From Arthrobacter sp. CDRTa11 (lineage in GTDB: Bacteria; Actinomycetota; Actinomycetes; Actinomycetales; Micrococcaceae), in the NCBI RefSeq assembly GCF_026427775.1, contig NZ_CP044532.1, positions 4,464,001 to 4,528,000 on the forward strand: 64,000 bases of DNA. The letters run 5' to 3'. The notes below the pieces were generated by a model. It ran no database searches and was not told where the DNA came from. It worked only from the letters and a program-made list of their open reading frames with translations. How positions within the stretch are numbered: position 1 is the first letter of the stretch; the number at the start of each line of letters is the position of its first letter. Both the position numbers and the translations under genes were made by a program. This document shows, in pieces, positions 14,652 through 23,152 of this stretch.

Positions 14652-16769
14652 ATGGGACCCAGGCCCGGAGTATCCCGACGCAGATTCATCATTTCGGCCG
14701 CCCTCGGGGCCACCGCCGTCGGCATCGGCGCTGTGGCCGTTGGCACTGGGTTGGGAAACAACCCACCGGCCGGTGAGGGTACCGGCGCGACGCCCGCACC
14801 AGGTACGGAAACGCCGCCTGCTGACCTGACCTGGATCTCCGAAGCGCGCGTCGCGGGGTTCGAGACCTTTAGGGACGATCCGGACGTTGACGCGCGCCTC
14901 GATGTCCTCGCGGCGGCGCATGTGAGCGTGGTGGTGATGGATTGCGACCTCTCGTTCTATCTGACCGACGCGACCTTCGAGGCGGATGCACTCTACTTTG
15001 ATCAGGTGGCAAAGAAATGCCACGAGCGCGGCATGAAGATACTCGTCTATTACCCGATGCTGGAGGCACTGACGGAGAACGCGCCGGATGCCGAAAGCAC
15101 TATGGGCAAGGATCATCCGGACTGGGTGCAGCGCGGCATCGATGGGAAGCCGAACATCTTTATTGGCGGCGAGGGCCGCGTGTTTTGGGTGCCGGAGGGG
15201 ACCGAGAGCGCCTGGCTCTGCCCCACCACCTCCTACCGCGATTACTTCATCAACCGGGTGAAGCGGCTGGCACAGACCTCGCTGGACGGTTTGTGGGGCG
15301 ACGTTCCGCTGCTTTCGGACATCGCCGGGGTGTGGCCTTGCACCAACGAGACCTGCGCCGCCAAGTTCCTCGCAGAGACAGGACTCGCGCAGCCCGCCGG
15401 CGTGGATTGGAACAATCCGGGGTTTCGCCGCTGGGTGGCGTGGCGCCACGGCGTCATCCATGAATTCGAGCAGGCGGTGCTTGCCGGCGCACGCACGGTA
15501 CGGCCGGACTTCCAGCTGATCGTTGAGACCGTGACCATGGACTACAACGCGTGCACCGTGCAGGGCCTTGACGGCGCCAGCCGCGATGACGGCGATGTTC
15601 TCCGCGTGTGGGAAGTTGACTGTGTCAGCGACGAGACCGGCATGCGCGAGGCGCCCGCCGATGATTGGATCTCGATGGCGATCATGATGCGCCACGGCCG
15701 CGGCTGCGCGGGCAAGAACCCGAGCTGGGTGATTTCGTACGGCAAGGAGGCAGACGACGCCGAACGTGTCATGGCCATCTCCATCGCCGGTGGCCTGCGG
15801 CCCTACGAGACCCAGATCCCGGTGCTCAACCACACGGTGGGCGACGCCTGGCGCGGCAAGATGTATGGCTGGCTCAAGGAAAACAACGACATCTGGGCCG
15901 GCCAGAGCGCCAACCCGGTGGCGGTGGTCTTCTCCAGTTTGAGCCGCGATTTCGTCGACCAGAACGCCGGTATCGGCCTCTACACCAGCACCAATCTGGC
16001 AGATAATCTCTGGTGGGCCACCGAGCCGACGGACTCGGCCAAGGCCCTGCCCTACCTGGGCGAGTACCGTGGCATCTGCAAGGCCCTGATCCACGCGCAC
16101 GCACCGTACGACGTCGTCACCACGCCGCACCTGTCCGCGGAGCGGCTCGCACCCTACCCGGTAGTGGTGGCGCCACGGCCCGCTGCGCTGTCGGATGCGG
16201 AGATCGCCAGCCTTAAGAGTTACGTCGAGGCCGGCGGCACGCTTGTGATTACCGGTGGTACCGATGCCGGCGTCTTCGATCAGAACGGTGGGCTACGGGC
16301 GGGGCCTGCGCTCCTGGAGGCGTTTGGCCTCGGCCCGGGCACCAACTGGCAGCGCACGTCGCACGGCCCAGGGGCCGTGGTGCTGGTGACCGAGCAGGTG
16401 GGGCAGAACTATTACCAGACCACGGATGCCGCCATCACAGCCGAGCTCGCAGGGATTATGGCGACGAGCCCGCGCACCGTTGTGACCGATGCGCCGCCCG
16501 CCGTCGTGATCGACCTGCGGCAGCCGGCGGAGCCCCGCATTGATGTGCTCTTCGCCAACATCAACGGCCTGGACACCAGCGGGTTCAAGGCTGAGAGCGC
16601 AAGCTTCAAGGTTGGCATCCCGTGTGGCGGGAAGACTCCGCAGGGGGTAACCGTCACGCAGCCTGGGGACCTGGCACCGGTAGAGATACCCTTCACGCAT
16701 GAAGAGGACCGCGCCGTCTTCAACGTAACGGTGGGCGCCATCCTGTTGGCACGGATCGAAGTTGCCTAG
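14652..16769 (+). CDS. Tat-exported glycoside hydrolase-like protein with beta-galactosidase trimerisation-like domain
   Basis: A 705-aa protein with a twin-arginine signal (SRRRFIISAALG) and a following hydrophobic stretch, then a Pro/Thr-rich linker to about 55. Residues about 60-400 look like a TIM-barrel glycosidase (strand-like VSVVVMDCDLSFY, MKILVYYPML, LDGLWGDVPLLSD, QLIVETVTMDYN). Residues about 410-560 look like the Rossmann-like trimerisation/GATase-like domain of GH42 beta-galactosidases (VAVVFSSLSRDF, YDVVTTPHL, GTLVITGG). I could not fix the catalytic acids by eye. It stands alone, and its codon use (more GAT, GTG and CGC) differs slightly from its neighbours, hinting at transfer. 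The substrate is unknown. Confidence 0.65.
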   Translation: MGPRPGVSRRRFIISAALGATAVGIGAVAVGTGLGNNPPAGEGTGATPAPGTETPPADLTWISEARVAGFETFRDDPDVDARLDVLAAAHVSVVVMDCDLSFYLTDATFEADALYFDQVAKKCHERGMKILVYYPMLEALTENAPDAESTMGKDHPDWVQRGIDGKPNIFIGGEGRVFWVPEGTESAWLCPTTSYRDYFINRVKRLAQTSLDGLWGDVPLLSDIAGVWPCTNETCAAKFLAETGLAQPAGVDWNNPGFRRWVAWRHGVIHEFEQAVLAGARTVRPDFQLIVETVTMDYNACTVQGLDGASRDDGDVLRVWEVDCVSDETGMREAPADDWISMAIMMRHGRGCAGKNPSWVISYGKEADDAERVMAISIAGGLRPYETQIPVLNHTVGDAWRGKMYGWLKENNDIWAGQSANPVAVVFSSLSRDFVDQNAGIGLYTSTNLADNLWWATEPTDSAKALPYLGEYRGICKALIHAHAPYDVVTTPHLSAERLAPYPVVVAPRPAALSDAEIASLKSYVEAGGTLVITGGTDAGVFDQNGGLRAGPALLEAFGLGPGTNWQRTSHGPGAVVLVTEQVGQNYYQTTDAAITAELAGIMATSPRTVVTDAPPAVVIDLRQPAEPRIDVLFANINGLDTSGFKAESASFKVGIPCGGKTPQGVTVTQPGDLAPVEIPFTHEEDRAVFNVTVGAILLARIEVA

Positions 16770-16800
16770 TCAGCTGAGGCGCCTGCGGCTGGACGATGAG

Positions 16801-17586
16801 TTACAGGGCTGGAGCTTCTTCCTCCGCCAGCCTGATCATTCGAAGTTCATCCTCTACGGCGCGGGCCGGCCAATAGTCCTTCGCCAACTCATATGCCCAA
16901 AGTCTGTCTACGCCCGGGAAGAGCTTGGTGAGCAGTCCGGCGGCCTGAAGCAGGGCGATCAGGGCCAAGGTCCTGTCCTCGGGTGCCTCGGGAGCGGGCT
17001 TTGAGGGTTTAGGCGTTCCGGTATCCAAGGCTTCCGCATCCGTCGTCCCCGCCTCAGTGGCTCCGGCAGCGGCGCCGGCCCTGGACGCCCCGCCATTGGT
17101 CGCCGGGGCATCAGGGACCGGGGCACCGGTCGCCGAACCCCTGATCGCGGCCTCGATCTTCGTCAGGACCGCCGCCTCCGGGCCATGGTCCTTCTCCGGA
17201 TACCGCACGGTCCGGAACAGACCAAGGTGTTTTTCGCCGGCATGTTCCACGATGCCCAGTGACGCCATACCCTCATAGACGCGCTGGACTTCAGCACGGC
17301 TCTCCAGATTTGAGACCCACCGCTTGGGAGTGTGCGGCCGTGATTTGTGGCGGATGAATTCCAGTTCGCGCTGGAAGCCCGTTTTGGGGGCCGTGCCGGC
17401 AGCCTTGACGTGCTTTCCCCGCAGCTCGATCGCACCAAGCTGTTCCAGCTCAGCCAGAATGGCCCCTGCCAAAGTGGTCCTGAGCGCGTACATAGGCACC
17501 TCAGGTTTGCCGTCTTTGTCGTTGGTGGCCAAAAGGAGGAAGGCTTGGGGCAGGTTCAATTCCACCGCGTGTGTTTCCGCGTCCAT
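16801..17586 (-). CDS. GPP34 (Golgi phosphoprotein 3)-family protein
   Basis: A 261-aa protein. The N-terminal part (LNLPQAFLLLATNDKDGKPEVP) is the typical opening of bacterial GPP34 proteins, followed by an all-helical region (LAGAILAELEQLGAIELRGKHVK) and a C-terminal LIALLQAAGLLTKLFP helix. Eukaryotic relatives bind phosphoinositides; the role in Actinobacteria is unknown. An Ala/Pro/Gly-rich linker lies at about 155-195. The start is ATG 17586, set by homology; an in-frame ATG 30 nt upstream is possible. No ribosome site is obvious. The gene is divergent from the NYN gene, with a dispersed palindrome between them. Confidence 0.8.
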   Translation of the reverse strand: MDAETHAVELNLPQAFLLLATNDKDGKPEVPMYALRTTLAGAILAELEQLGAIELRGKHVKAAGTAPKTGFQRELEFIRHKSRPHTPKRWVSNLESRAEVQRVYEGMASLGIVEHAGEKHLGLFRTVRYPEKDHGPEAAVLTKIEAAIRGSATGAPVPDAPATNGGASRAGAAAGATEAGTTDAEALDTGTPKPSKPAPEAPEDRTLALIALLQAAGLLTKLFPGVDRLWAYELAKDYWPARAVEDELRMIRLAEEEAPAL

Positions 17587-17639
17587 ACGACCATGGTGCG
17601 CCCGTCTGACGGCCATCACAATGCTGGATTTACAGGAAC

Positions 17640-17673
17640 GCGGACGACGGCGGGACCTCCCGCCGTCGTCCGC
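17640..17673. repeat. Dispersed palindrome, copy C
   Basis: Perfect 16-bp arms (GCGGACGACGGCGGGA and its complement) with a CC loop. This copy lies between two divergent starts (GPP34 at 17586 and NYN at 17726), a place where a terminator makes little sense, so the family is not simply terminators. Confidence 0.9.
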
Positions 17674-17725
17674 TGGACGTAGCCTGGTCCTACCCGGCAC
17701 CCAAAGCCCGTGCAACACTTGCCCA

Positions 17726-18967
17726 ATGAACGAGGCGCTCTCACCTTCCCGCAGGCCCGGCATCCGAGCAGCGATGTTTGTTGATTTCGACAATGTGTTT
17801 ACCGGTTTGCAGGCTATGGATCCGCTGGCCGCAAAGCGGTTCGCCGAAGACCCCAAGCATTGGGCGGACGCATTGTCAGCCGGGGGTTCCGGAGAGGGGG
17901 CCCGCCGCTTCCTGATCCGCAACTGCTACCTAAATCCGATGGTGTACTCGAAGTACCGGACATACTGGACCCGCGCTGGTTTCCGCGTGATCGACTGCCC
18001 ATCGCTGACGCAGCGGGGAAAGAGCAGCACGGACATCAACCTGGTGCTCGATGCCATGGACGCACTCGCCGGAAGCGGTGGCATCGAAGAGTTCTTCATC
18101 GCCTCGGCCGACGCCGACTTTACCTCCCTGATCCAGCGGTTCCGGGCCGCTGACCGGATGACCACAGTTATTGCTGCTGGCGCTGTTGCTTTCGCCTACC
18201 GGGAGATGGCGGACCACGTGGTGGAGTCCCACGACTTCGTTGCGATCCTCAACGGCACCACGGCGGAGCCCATCCACGCGGTGGCATCCGTTAAGCAGCC
18301 GCACGTCGTTGCCGCAACCAAGGCGAAGACGAAGACGAAGGCAAGCTCGCCCGCCGTCTTTGAGGTGTTGGAGTTCGTCCGTTCCGCACCAGGACCAGTG
18401 GTTGGTGCCATGGTGGCCCACCGGGCGCTTACGGCAGACCCTTCCTTGAAAACCGACTGGGGCGGCTTCGGAAAGTTTGGAACGTGGATCTCCCAGATCG
18501 GCCAGAACGTCGAATACTCGGCAGCACAGGGCGGCTGGGTCTGGGACTCGAAGCGGTTCTCCAGCGATGATCTGCCCGTGCCAGCTGACCTCCAGCCGGG
18601 CATCGAGGAGCAAGTCACCCGGGTGACGGACGTTCCGGCGCTTTCCGCGGACCAGTTCAGGCAGATTTTTCAGGCCCTGGCAGCCCGGCTTCGTCAACAT
18701 CCGCTTAACCGCACCGAACTGTCGCGGCAGGTCAGGGATGACTGCGTGAACGCGGGCCAGCCGGTCTCCCGCAGCGCGGTGAGTTTCGTCCTGCAAGGCC
18801 TCGCCTACGCCAATTTCCAGCTCAGCGAACAGGCGAGTCCAGCAGAGCTGGCAGCAGCGTGGACTGCGAACGTGGAAGAACTCTGCCGGGTGGCGCTGCT
18901 TGAGTTCGACGCCGCGGAAAAGCTCGCGGTCAAGCGCTGGGCCAGTGGCGGCCTGCTGGACAACTGA
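17726..18967 (+). CDS. NYN-domain nuclease-like protein with LOTUS/OST-HTH-like region
   Basis: A 413-aa protein. The N-terminal NYN (PIN-like) domain shows FVDFDNVFTGL near residue 17, KSSTDINLVLDAMDAL with its metal-binding Asp near 105, and IASADADFTSLIQRFRAADR near 125. All acidic positions are kept, so it is probably an active Mg-dependent RNase. A Lys-rich linker (TKAKTKTKASS) near 205 leads to VFEVLEFVRSAPGPVVGAMVAHRAL, which has the look of an OST-HTH/LOTUS RNA-binding unit, and a second helical region at 300-400. ATG 17726 starts just before the NYN domain; a longer frame upstream is antisense to GPP34 and is dropped. Confidence 0.82.
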   Translation: MNEALSPSRRPGIRAAMFVDFDNVFTGLQAMDPLAAKRFAEDPKHWADALSAGGSGEGARRFLIRNCYLNPMVYSKYRTYWTRAGFRVIDCPSLTQRGKSSTDINLVLDAMDALAGSGGIEEFFIASADADFTSLIQRFRAADRMTTVIAAGAVAFAYREMADHVVESHDFVAILNGTTAEPIHAVASVKQPHVVAATKAKTKTKASSPAVFEVLEFVRSAPGPVVGAMVAHRALTADPSLKTDWGGFGKFGTWISQIGQNVEYSAAQGGWVWDSKRFSSDDLPVPADLQPGIEEQVTRVTDVPALSADQFRQIFQALAARLRQHPLNRTELSRQVRDDCVNAGQPVSRSAVSFVLQGLAYANFQLSEQASPAELAAAWTANVEELCRVALLEFDAAEKLAVKRWASGGLLDN

Positions 18968-19050
18968 CTGAAGAGTTCGCGGAGCACTCGGGGGTATGCT
19001 GAGCGGATCATCGTGGGGATGACCGAGTGCGTCCCGGGTTTATGACTACA

Positions 19051-19090
19051 GAAGCGGACGACGGCGGGACCTCCCGCCGTCGTCCGCTTC
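19051..19090. repeat. Dispersed palindrome, copy D (longest arms)
   Basis: Perfect 19-bp arms (GAAGCGGACGACGGCGGGA and complement) with a CC loop, between two convergent gene ends (18967 and 19101). Here it is placed to end transcription from both sides. Confidence 0.9.
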
Positions 19091-19100
19091 ACTTTGCTGC

Positions 19101-20138
19101 CTACTGGCTGAAGGGGACCTTTTCCCAGATCAGGACGTCCGCCTCGGAGCTGTTGCCGGCGACCGAGAATCTGACGTAGTTGGTGGCGTTGGCGGATCCA
19201 TCCACGGTGATGCGCTGCAGGTCATCCGCGGCGGGCTGGCCGTAGATGTCCAGCCAGGGTGAACCTTCCGCCAGCGGCTGGTTCTCGGCGAAGACGTGGC
19301 TGTCGCCGTTGATGAGGTAGACCGGGCGGTCGAAGCCGTTGGTTTCCTCGATGATGGCTTGAACAATTTCCCGGAAGCCGGATACCGCTTCCGGGTTGGC
19401 CGTGGCCGCGGCAAGCTGCGACGGATCGAACATGTCGGCCTGGGTCATCAGCACCACGGCGCGGTCGTTGCGGCGCTCGGCGTCAGCAAACGTGTCGCGG
19501 ATCTGCTCCAGCACTGCGTCCGTCCGGTGCTCAACCTCAGCAAGCTGCTCGGGTGTGGCCGTGGTTTCGCCCAGGCCGCTCCACGGAAGCAGCGAGTTGT
19601 TGCTGCCCTGGATGTTCAGCACGGAGAAGGCCACCCGGTTCTCGGTGAATCGGACGTTTTCCGGCAGCCCGAGGCTCTCCTGGGTCTTGACCGGCATGGT
19701 GGTGCCCAGGGTTTTGCCGGGCTCGTCGAAGAAAACTTCCCGCAGCTTGTCCAGCCGCTCCAGCGGGTTGTAGGCACCGTTGTTGGTGCGGTGGCAGTCC
19801 ACCCATTCGTTGTCGCCCGGGGTGAAGACCAGCGGGTGCTCGAACGTATCGAACTGGGCCCGGATGCTGGCAAAGTATTCGTCGGAGCAGACGGAGGAGC
19901 CGTTCTTGATGTCGCCCACGTGTGCTACAAATTTCAGATCGTCGTCGGCGTTGATGTCCTGGATCCGGACTGGGAACTTGGCGATCTCAGCGTCGCCGTA
20001 GGGGATGTCGCCAATGACACCAAAGGTGAAGGCCTGGCTGTCGAAGGTGGTGTCGGCTGCGTTGGCCGGCTGGGACGCAAGCAGGCCGAGCGCAAGGACG
20101 GCTGCCGCCGTCGTAGTTTTCATGGTCTTCGAAGGCAT
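19101..20138 (-). CDS. Secreted calcineurin-like metallophosphoesterase
   Basis: A 345-aa protein. The signal peptide MKTTTAAAVLALGLLASQPANA is cleaved near residue 27. Metallophosphatase metal ligands are seen in order: VIGDIPYGDAE, VAHVGDIKNGSS, TPGDNEWVDCHR, and a late NGDSHVF. The enzyme should act outside the cell on a phosphoester, but the substrate is not evident. ATG 20138 is preferred with AACAGG upstream; an in-frame TTG lies at 20159. It converges on the NYN gene, separated by palindrome copy D. Confidence 0.85.
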   Translation of the reverse strand: MPSKTMKTTTAAAVLALGLLASQPANAADTTFDSQAFTFGVIGDIPYGDAEIAKFPVRIQDINADDDLKFVAHVGDIKNGSSVCSDEYFASIRAQFDTFEHPLVFTPGDNEWVDCHRTNNGAYNPLERLDKLREVFFDEPGKTLGTTMPVKTQESLGLPENVRFTENRVAFSVLNIQGSNNSLLPWSGLGETTATPEQLAEVEHRTDAVLEQIRDTFADAERRNDRAVVLMTQADMFDPSQLAAATANPEAVSGFREIVQAIIEETNGFDRPVYLINGDSHVFAENQPLAEGSPWLDIYGQPAADDLQRITVDGSANATNYVRFSVAGNSSEADVLIWEKVPFSQ

Positions 20139-20159
20139 GGGGTACCTGTTTCTACTCAA

Positions 20160-20648
20160 GGGCGAGGGATTGCCGGCTCATGGGTAGCCGGACAGAGGGT
20201 GCGTGAAAAGACTGCTGGCCGCGGAAGAACGGTGGAAAGCATTGGGGTATCCACGACGTGAACCGAAAGTGTCACGGCGGAGATCGTCTATGTGGTCTTT
20301 ATTGGGCCGCCGAGAATTCGGCAATCGTCTTGACAAACACCAGCCGCAGGGCCAATCTGATGAGCACTAATTCATGCCGGTTCCGGCGTGATTCGCCAAG
20401 ATCGTAAAACCAACCGTTCATTTCACGGTTCGGCGCTGGGCAGCCGCGATGTGGCAGAACGTGGGGACGCAATGTCTGTGCGCAATCTTCCGAAGCGTCG
20501 TATTCAGCGCGGTCTGGGCAAGGAATCCTCTAAGACACCCGGGTTCAATGGACACCGCCAACATCATGCGGTCACAGCTGCGAATCTCATCGCCAACGTA
20601 ACTCTCAACGCCCACCTATCAATTTCCGCACAATCTAAGGAGTTTCCT
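20160..20648. other. Gene-free stretch upstream of the small secreted protein
   Basis: About 490 nt holding the presumed promoter regions of the metallophosphatase (minus) and the small secreted protein (plus). Frames here read as low-quality peptides. A TTGACA at 20330 has no good -10 at the right distance. I see no RNA gene. Confidence 0.5.
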
Positions 20649-21008
20649 ATGAAAAATATCCAGACCGTACGCATGGCGGTTCCTGTAGCGGCGGCCTCCG
20701 CACTACTGCTGCTTCTCGGAGCGGCGGGGCCTGCACAGGCCGACCACACTCACGTTAAGGAAGTCGGCAACGGAGGGTGCATCGTTGTTGCCCAAGGCTC
20801 CGGAGAATCGGAAGTGGACCTTCCCTCTGCGGTGTTCCCCACTGACGGCAGCGGAAACCCGAACGTGGACATCCCTGAGGCTGATGGCCTGACCCACCCC
20901 CTCCATTTGCTGGTGCACCGCGGAGTTCCCGGAGACCACCTGAACCTTTATGTGCTTGGCAGCGCTGCAGCTTTGGCGGCATGCCCTGGCGAGTTCGTTA
21001 ACCGGTAG
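20649..21008 (+). CDS. Small secreted hypothetical protein
   Basis: A 119-aa protein. The signal peptide (MKNIQTVRMAVPVAAASALL, then LLLGAAGPAQA) ends near residue 31, giving a mature domain of about 88 residues that starts DHTHVKEVGNGGC. Two cysteines (in GGCIVVA and LAACPGEF) could form a disulphide, and several His residues (HTHVKE, HPLHLLVHRG) could bind metal. A perfect ribosome site (TAAGGAG) lies 6 nt before the ATG, which settles the start. Family not recognised. Confidence 0.8.
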   Translation: MKNIQTVRMAVPVAAASALLLLLGAAGPAQADHTHVKEVGNGGCIVVAQGSGESEVDLPSAVFPTDGSGNPNVDIPEADGLTHPLHLLVHRGVPGDHLNLYVLGSAAALAACPGEFVNR

Positions 21009-21107
21009 CAGCGGCAGCCAGAAACATGGGTTTATGTCCGAGGCCGGCCCCTCACGGGGTCGGGCTCGGACAGTACAATCCGTTGACCCGGCCTTAAGGA
21101 ACATCAA

Positions 21108-21413
21108 ATGATGACGGTCATCGTCGTGGGATCCGTGCTGCTTCTCCTTGCCGGAGTGTGGTTGATCGTCATCTGGGGCCGCGAAACCATTCAGCCGCCC
21201 GTCCAAGAGGGGCCGCTCCCGAACGGCCGCTCGGCCCGCCCGGCTGCATTGCGCCGTTTCATCTGGTGGGCCAATCTTTGGTGCATAACGGCGTTGATCT
21301 CCGGGCTGCTTGTGGCGTGGCCGGGCGGCCGTCTGGTGATGCGCATCCTGGCGGAAACGTCCCCGGACTCGGCGCAAGGCCGCCTCGCAGAAGCTCAAGC
21401 CACTGTGGGACTC
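21108..21413 (+). pseudogene. Truncated membrane protein
   Basis: The frame opens with a clear membrane helix (VIVVGSVLLLLAGVWLIVIWG), a linker, and a second membrane region (FIWWANLWCITALISGLLVAWPGG), then RLVMRILAETSPDSAQGRLAEAQATVG. From my memory of Arthrobacter proteins, this block normally continues into more membrane helices. Here the frame runs at about 21410 into sequence that is the antisense of the TetR gene, so the natural C-terminus is gone. I read it as a gene cut by a rearrangement exactly at the TetR 3' end. The open frame formally continues to 21704. Confidence 0.6.
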
Positions 21414-21980
21414 TTACTTTGCTGCGCGACTGCGACGCTGCGGAATAAACGCCCGCACAACGGCATCAATGGGCGTAAACACTTCCGCATCCGGGTCTAC
21501 AGCCATCCGCTGGATGATCATGCCGTCGCCCACGGCTGTGATGGCAGTCGCCGCTGCCACGGGGTCAGGGGCTCCGAGGGCCGCCATGGCGTTTTCGACA
21601 AAGGCGCGGAAGTAGACTCGGCCGGCAAGCAGCGGGCGCCGGACGTCTTCGTTGTGGGTGCCTTCGAGGAAGAGCACATACCGGGCAATCGTCCGGGTCC
21701 GTGAAGCGGTGGTGATGTTCTCTACTGTGCCCGCCAGCATAGTAACGAAGGCGGCGACATCAGTCGGCGGGCCTGGCGGCCCTCCAAGCGCGGCCAGATC
21801 CTGCTCCGCGACCCACTCGACCACGCCGGTCAGGAGCGCTGCGCGAGTCCGGAAATAGTTCGACGTCGAGCCCTTCGGCACCCCCGCCGCTTCATCAACC
21901 CTGATATGCGTGAGGGCCTTCAGCCCCTGCGTGCCAAGCAGTTCGACAGCGGCATCCAGGATCTGTGAACGAGTGGACAT
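21414..21980 (-). CDS. TetR-family transcriptional regulator
   Basis: A 188-aa repressor. The N-terminal helix-turn-helix region (SQILDAAVELLGTQGLKALTHIRVDEAAGVPKGSTSNYFRTRAALL) is standard for TetR, with the GxSxNYF pattern at the recognition helix. The C-terminal ligand domain is generic. A perfect 16-bp inverted repeat lies just upstream (21987-22024) and is almost surely its operator. No intact divergent target gene follows; a short doubtful frame starts at 22035. It may only regulate itself now, or its partner has been lost. Confidence 0.88.
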   Translation of the reverse strand: MSTRSQILDAAVELLGTQGLKALTHIRVDEAAGVPKGSTSNYFRTRAALLTGVVEWVAEQDLAALGGPPGPPTDVAAFVTMLAGTVENITTASRTRTIARYVLFLEGTHNEDVRRPLLAGRVYFRAFVENAMAALGAPDPVAAATAITAVGDGMIIQRMAVDPDAEVFTPIDAVVRAFIPQRRSRAAK

Positions 21981-21986
21981 ACTTCA

Positions 21987-22024
21987 TACTATAAACGTAG
22001 TGACAATCCACTACGTTTATAGTA
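21987..22024. promoter_or_regulatory. TetR operator, perfect inverted repeat
   Basis: TACTATAAACGTAGTG, a 6-nt spacer (ACAATC), then its exact complement. It starts 7 nt upstream of the TetR ATG, an autoregulation position. The AT-rich core TATAAACGTAG also resembles overlapping -10 elements, so the repressor would block promoters on both sides. Confidence 0.8.
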
Positions 22025-22034
22025 ATCTGTCTCC

Positions 22035-22226
22035 ATGGCAGGCCTAGCTGTCATCTCCACGGCCCACGGCGCAAGTTCCTCCTACAGCGCGCGGGCACTC
22101 CCACGGGTTCATCACCTGCTCGTGATCAGGAACCCGCGGCGCACATCGGCGTTCAACACGCCTGACAAAACCACAACGCCTGACCGAGACCGGCCCAGAA
22201 GCACCCTGTCGAGCATGCCGGCGTGA
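22035..22226 (+). other. Doubtful short frame downstream of the TetR operator
   Basis: A 63-codon frame (MAGLAVISTAHGASSSYSAR...) starting 11 nt after the operator, in the place where a TetR target would begin. The first ~17 residues look protein-like; the rest is Arg/Pro/Thr-rich and unlike a folded domain. It may be the remnant of a lost target gene. No ribosome site is seen. Confidence 0.25.
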
Positions 22227-22320
22227 CGCAGCGGCTGCTACGCCAACTGGCATTGCTTCCTGAAATGCTCCCGCAGGGAACGGGGGTCTCGCTTGATTCC
22301 TGGAAATGGAGGCCACCAAA

Positions 22321-23049
22321 ATGACCGATTTCTTCACTATGCAGCCCGGCGAAACTGCAGCTCCACTCCCACCGGGACCTGTCCTGTCCACGGGGTCAAC
22401 CGGCATTCGGCGGGTGCACCGCTTCCTCCTCTGGGCATACGAGGAGGCGCCCAACTTGGTGCGTTCCACCGCGCCCGGAGACACTTCCCGCGCCGCCTAC
22501 GTGGGGCAAGTACTCGGGAACTTCGACAAGGTGCTCCTTATCCACCAGGAAGGCCAGGACCTGTTCATGTACCCGCAACTGGCCGAGCGGGCTCCGGCAA
22601 GCACGCCACACGTGGAGCAGATGCTTGAGCAGCACAAGCAGATTCGAGAACGCGTCCAAAGCATCGAGCCCGTCCGCAAGCGCTGGATGCAGACAGCAGA
22701 CCCAGACGACAGGGAAGAACTCGCAAGTGGCTACGAGGACGTGCAGTCTGTTCTCAAGGAGCATCTGCGCCGCGAGGTCACCGAGGTGATGCCCGCCGTC
22801 GACCGGGTCATCACGGAGGAGGAACTTAAAGCGATGATTCAGCACGGGGTTAAGCAGCACGACAAGAAGTTCCTCGTCACCTACCTCGGAATGATTCTGG
22901 CCACGAACCCGCCGGATGACCGCAGGGAAATATTCTTTGAGGAAATTCCTGCCCCCGCCCGTCTCGGCTACCGTCTCATCGGCCGCAGGATGTACCACAA
23001 GCAGTACGCGACACTCTTCCCGGGACGCCCAATCCCGGAAACACTATAA
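22321..23049 (+). CDS. Hemerythrin-domain protein
   Basis: A 242-aa helical protein. The hemerythrin-like His/Glu pattern is visible: IRRVHRFLLWAYEE, LLIHQEGQDLFMYPQL, LEQHKQIRERVQ and LKEHLRREVTEVMPAVD. Such domains bind a di-iron centre and serve in oxygen/NO sensing, iron handling or redox protection. The C-terminal third (HGVKQHDKKFLVTYLGMILATN) is an extra helical part seen in actinobacterial forms. The ribosome site GGAGG, 8 nt before ATG 22321, decides the start over an in-frame ATG at 22306. It is a single gene just upstream of the IS element. Confidence 0.85.
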   Translation: MTDFFTMQPGETAAPLPPGPVLSTGSTGIRRVHRFLLWAYEEAPNLVRSTAPGDTSRAAYVGQVLGNFDKVLLIHQEGQDLFMYPQLAERAPASTPHVEQMLEQHKQIRERVQSIEPVRKRWMQTADPDDREELASGYEDVQSVLKEHLRREVTEVMPAVDRVITEEELKAMIQHGVKQHDKKFLVTYLGMILATNPPDDRREIFFEEIPAPARLGYRLIGRRMYHKQYATLFPGRPIPETL

Positions 23050-23152
23050 CCAGCGCGGCCACACGAGCGGCCTTGGCCCGCATGAGCGTTGCTGCCCCCC
23101 TGTGTGTCAGGCTCTTGTGTGACAGGTTTTCTGTTTGCACCGGAGGAGACAT

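Noticed and set aside
14424..16130. Upstream extension of the small membrane gene to a 668-codon frame
   Set aside because: Antisense to the glycosidase-like gene, with no similarity before the ATG at 14423.
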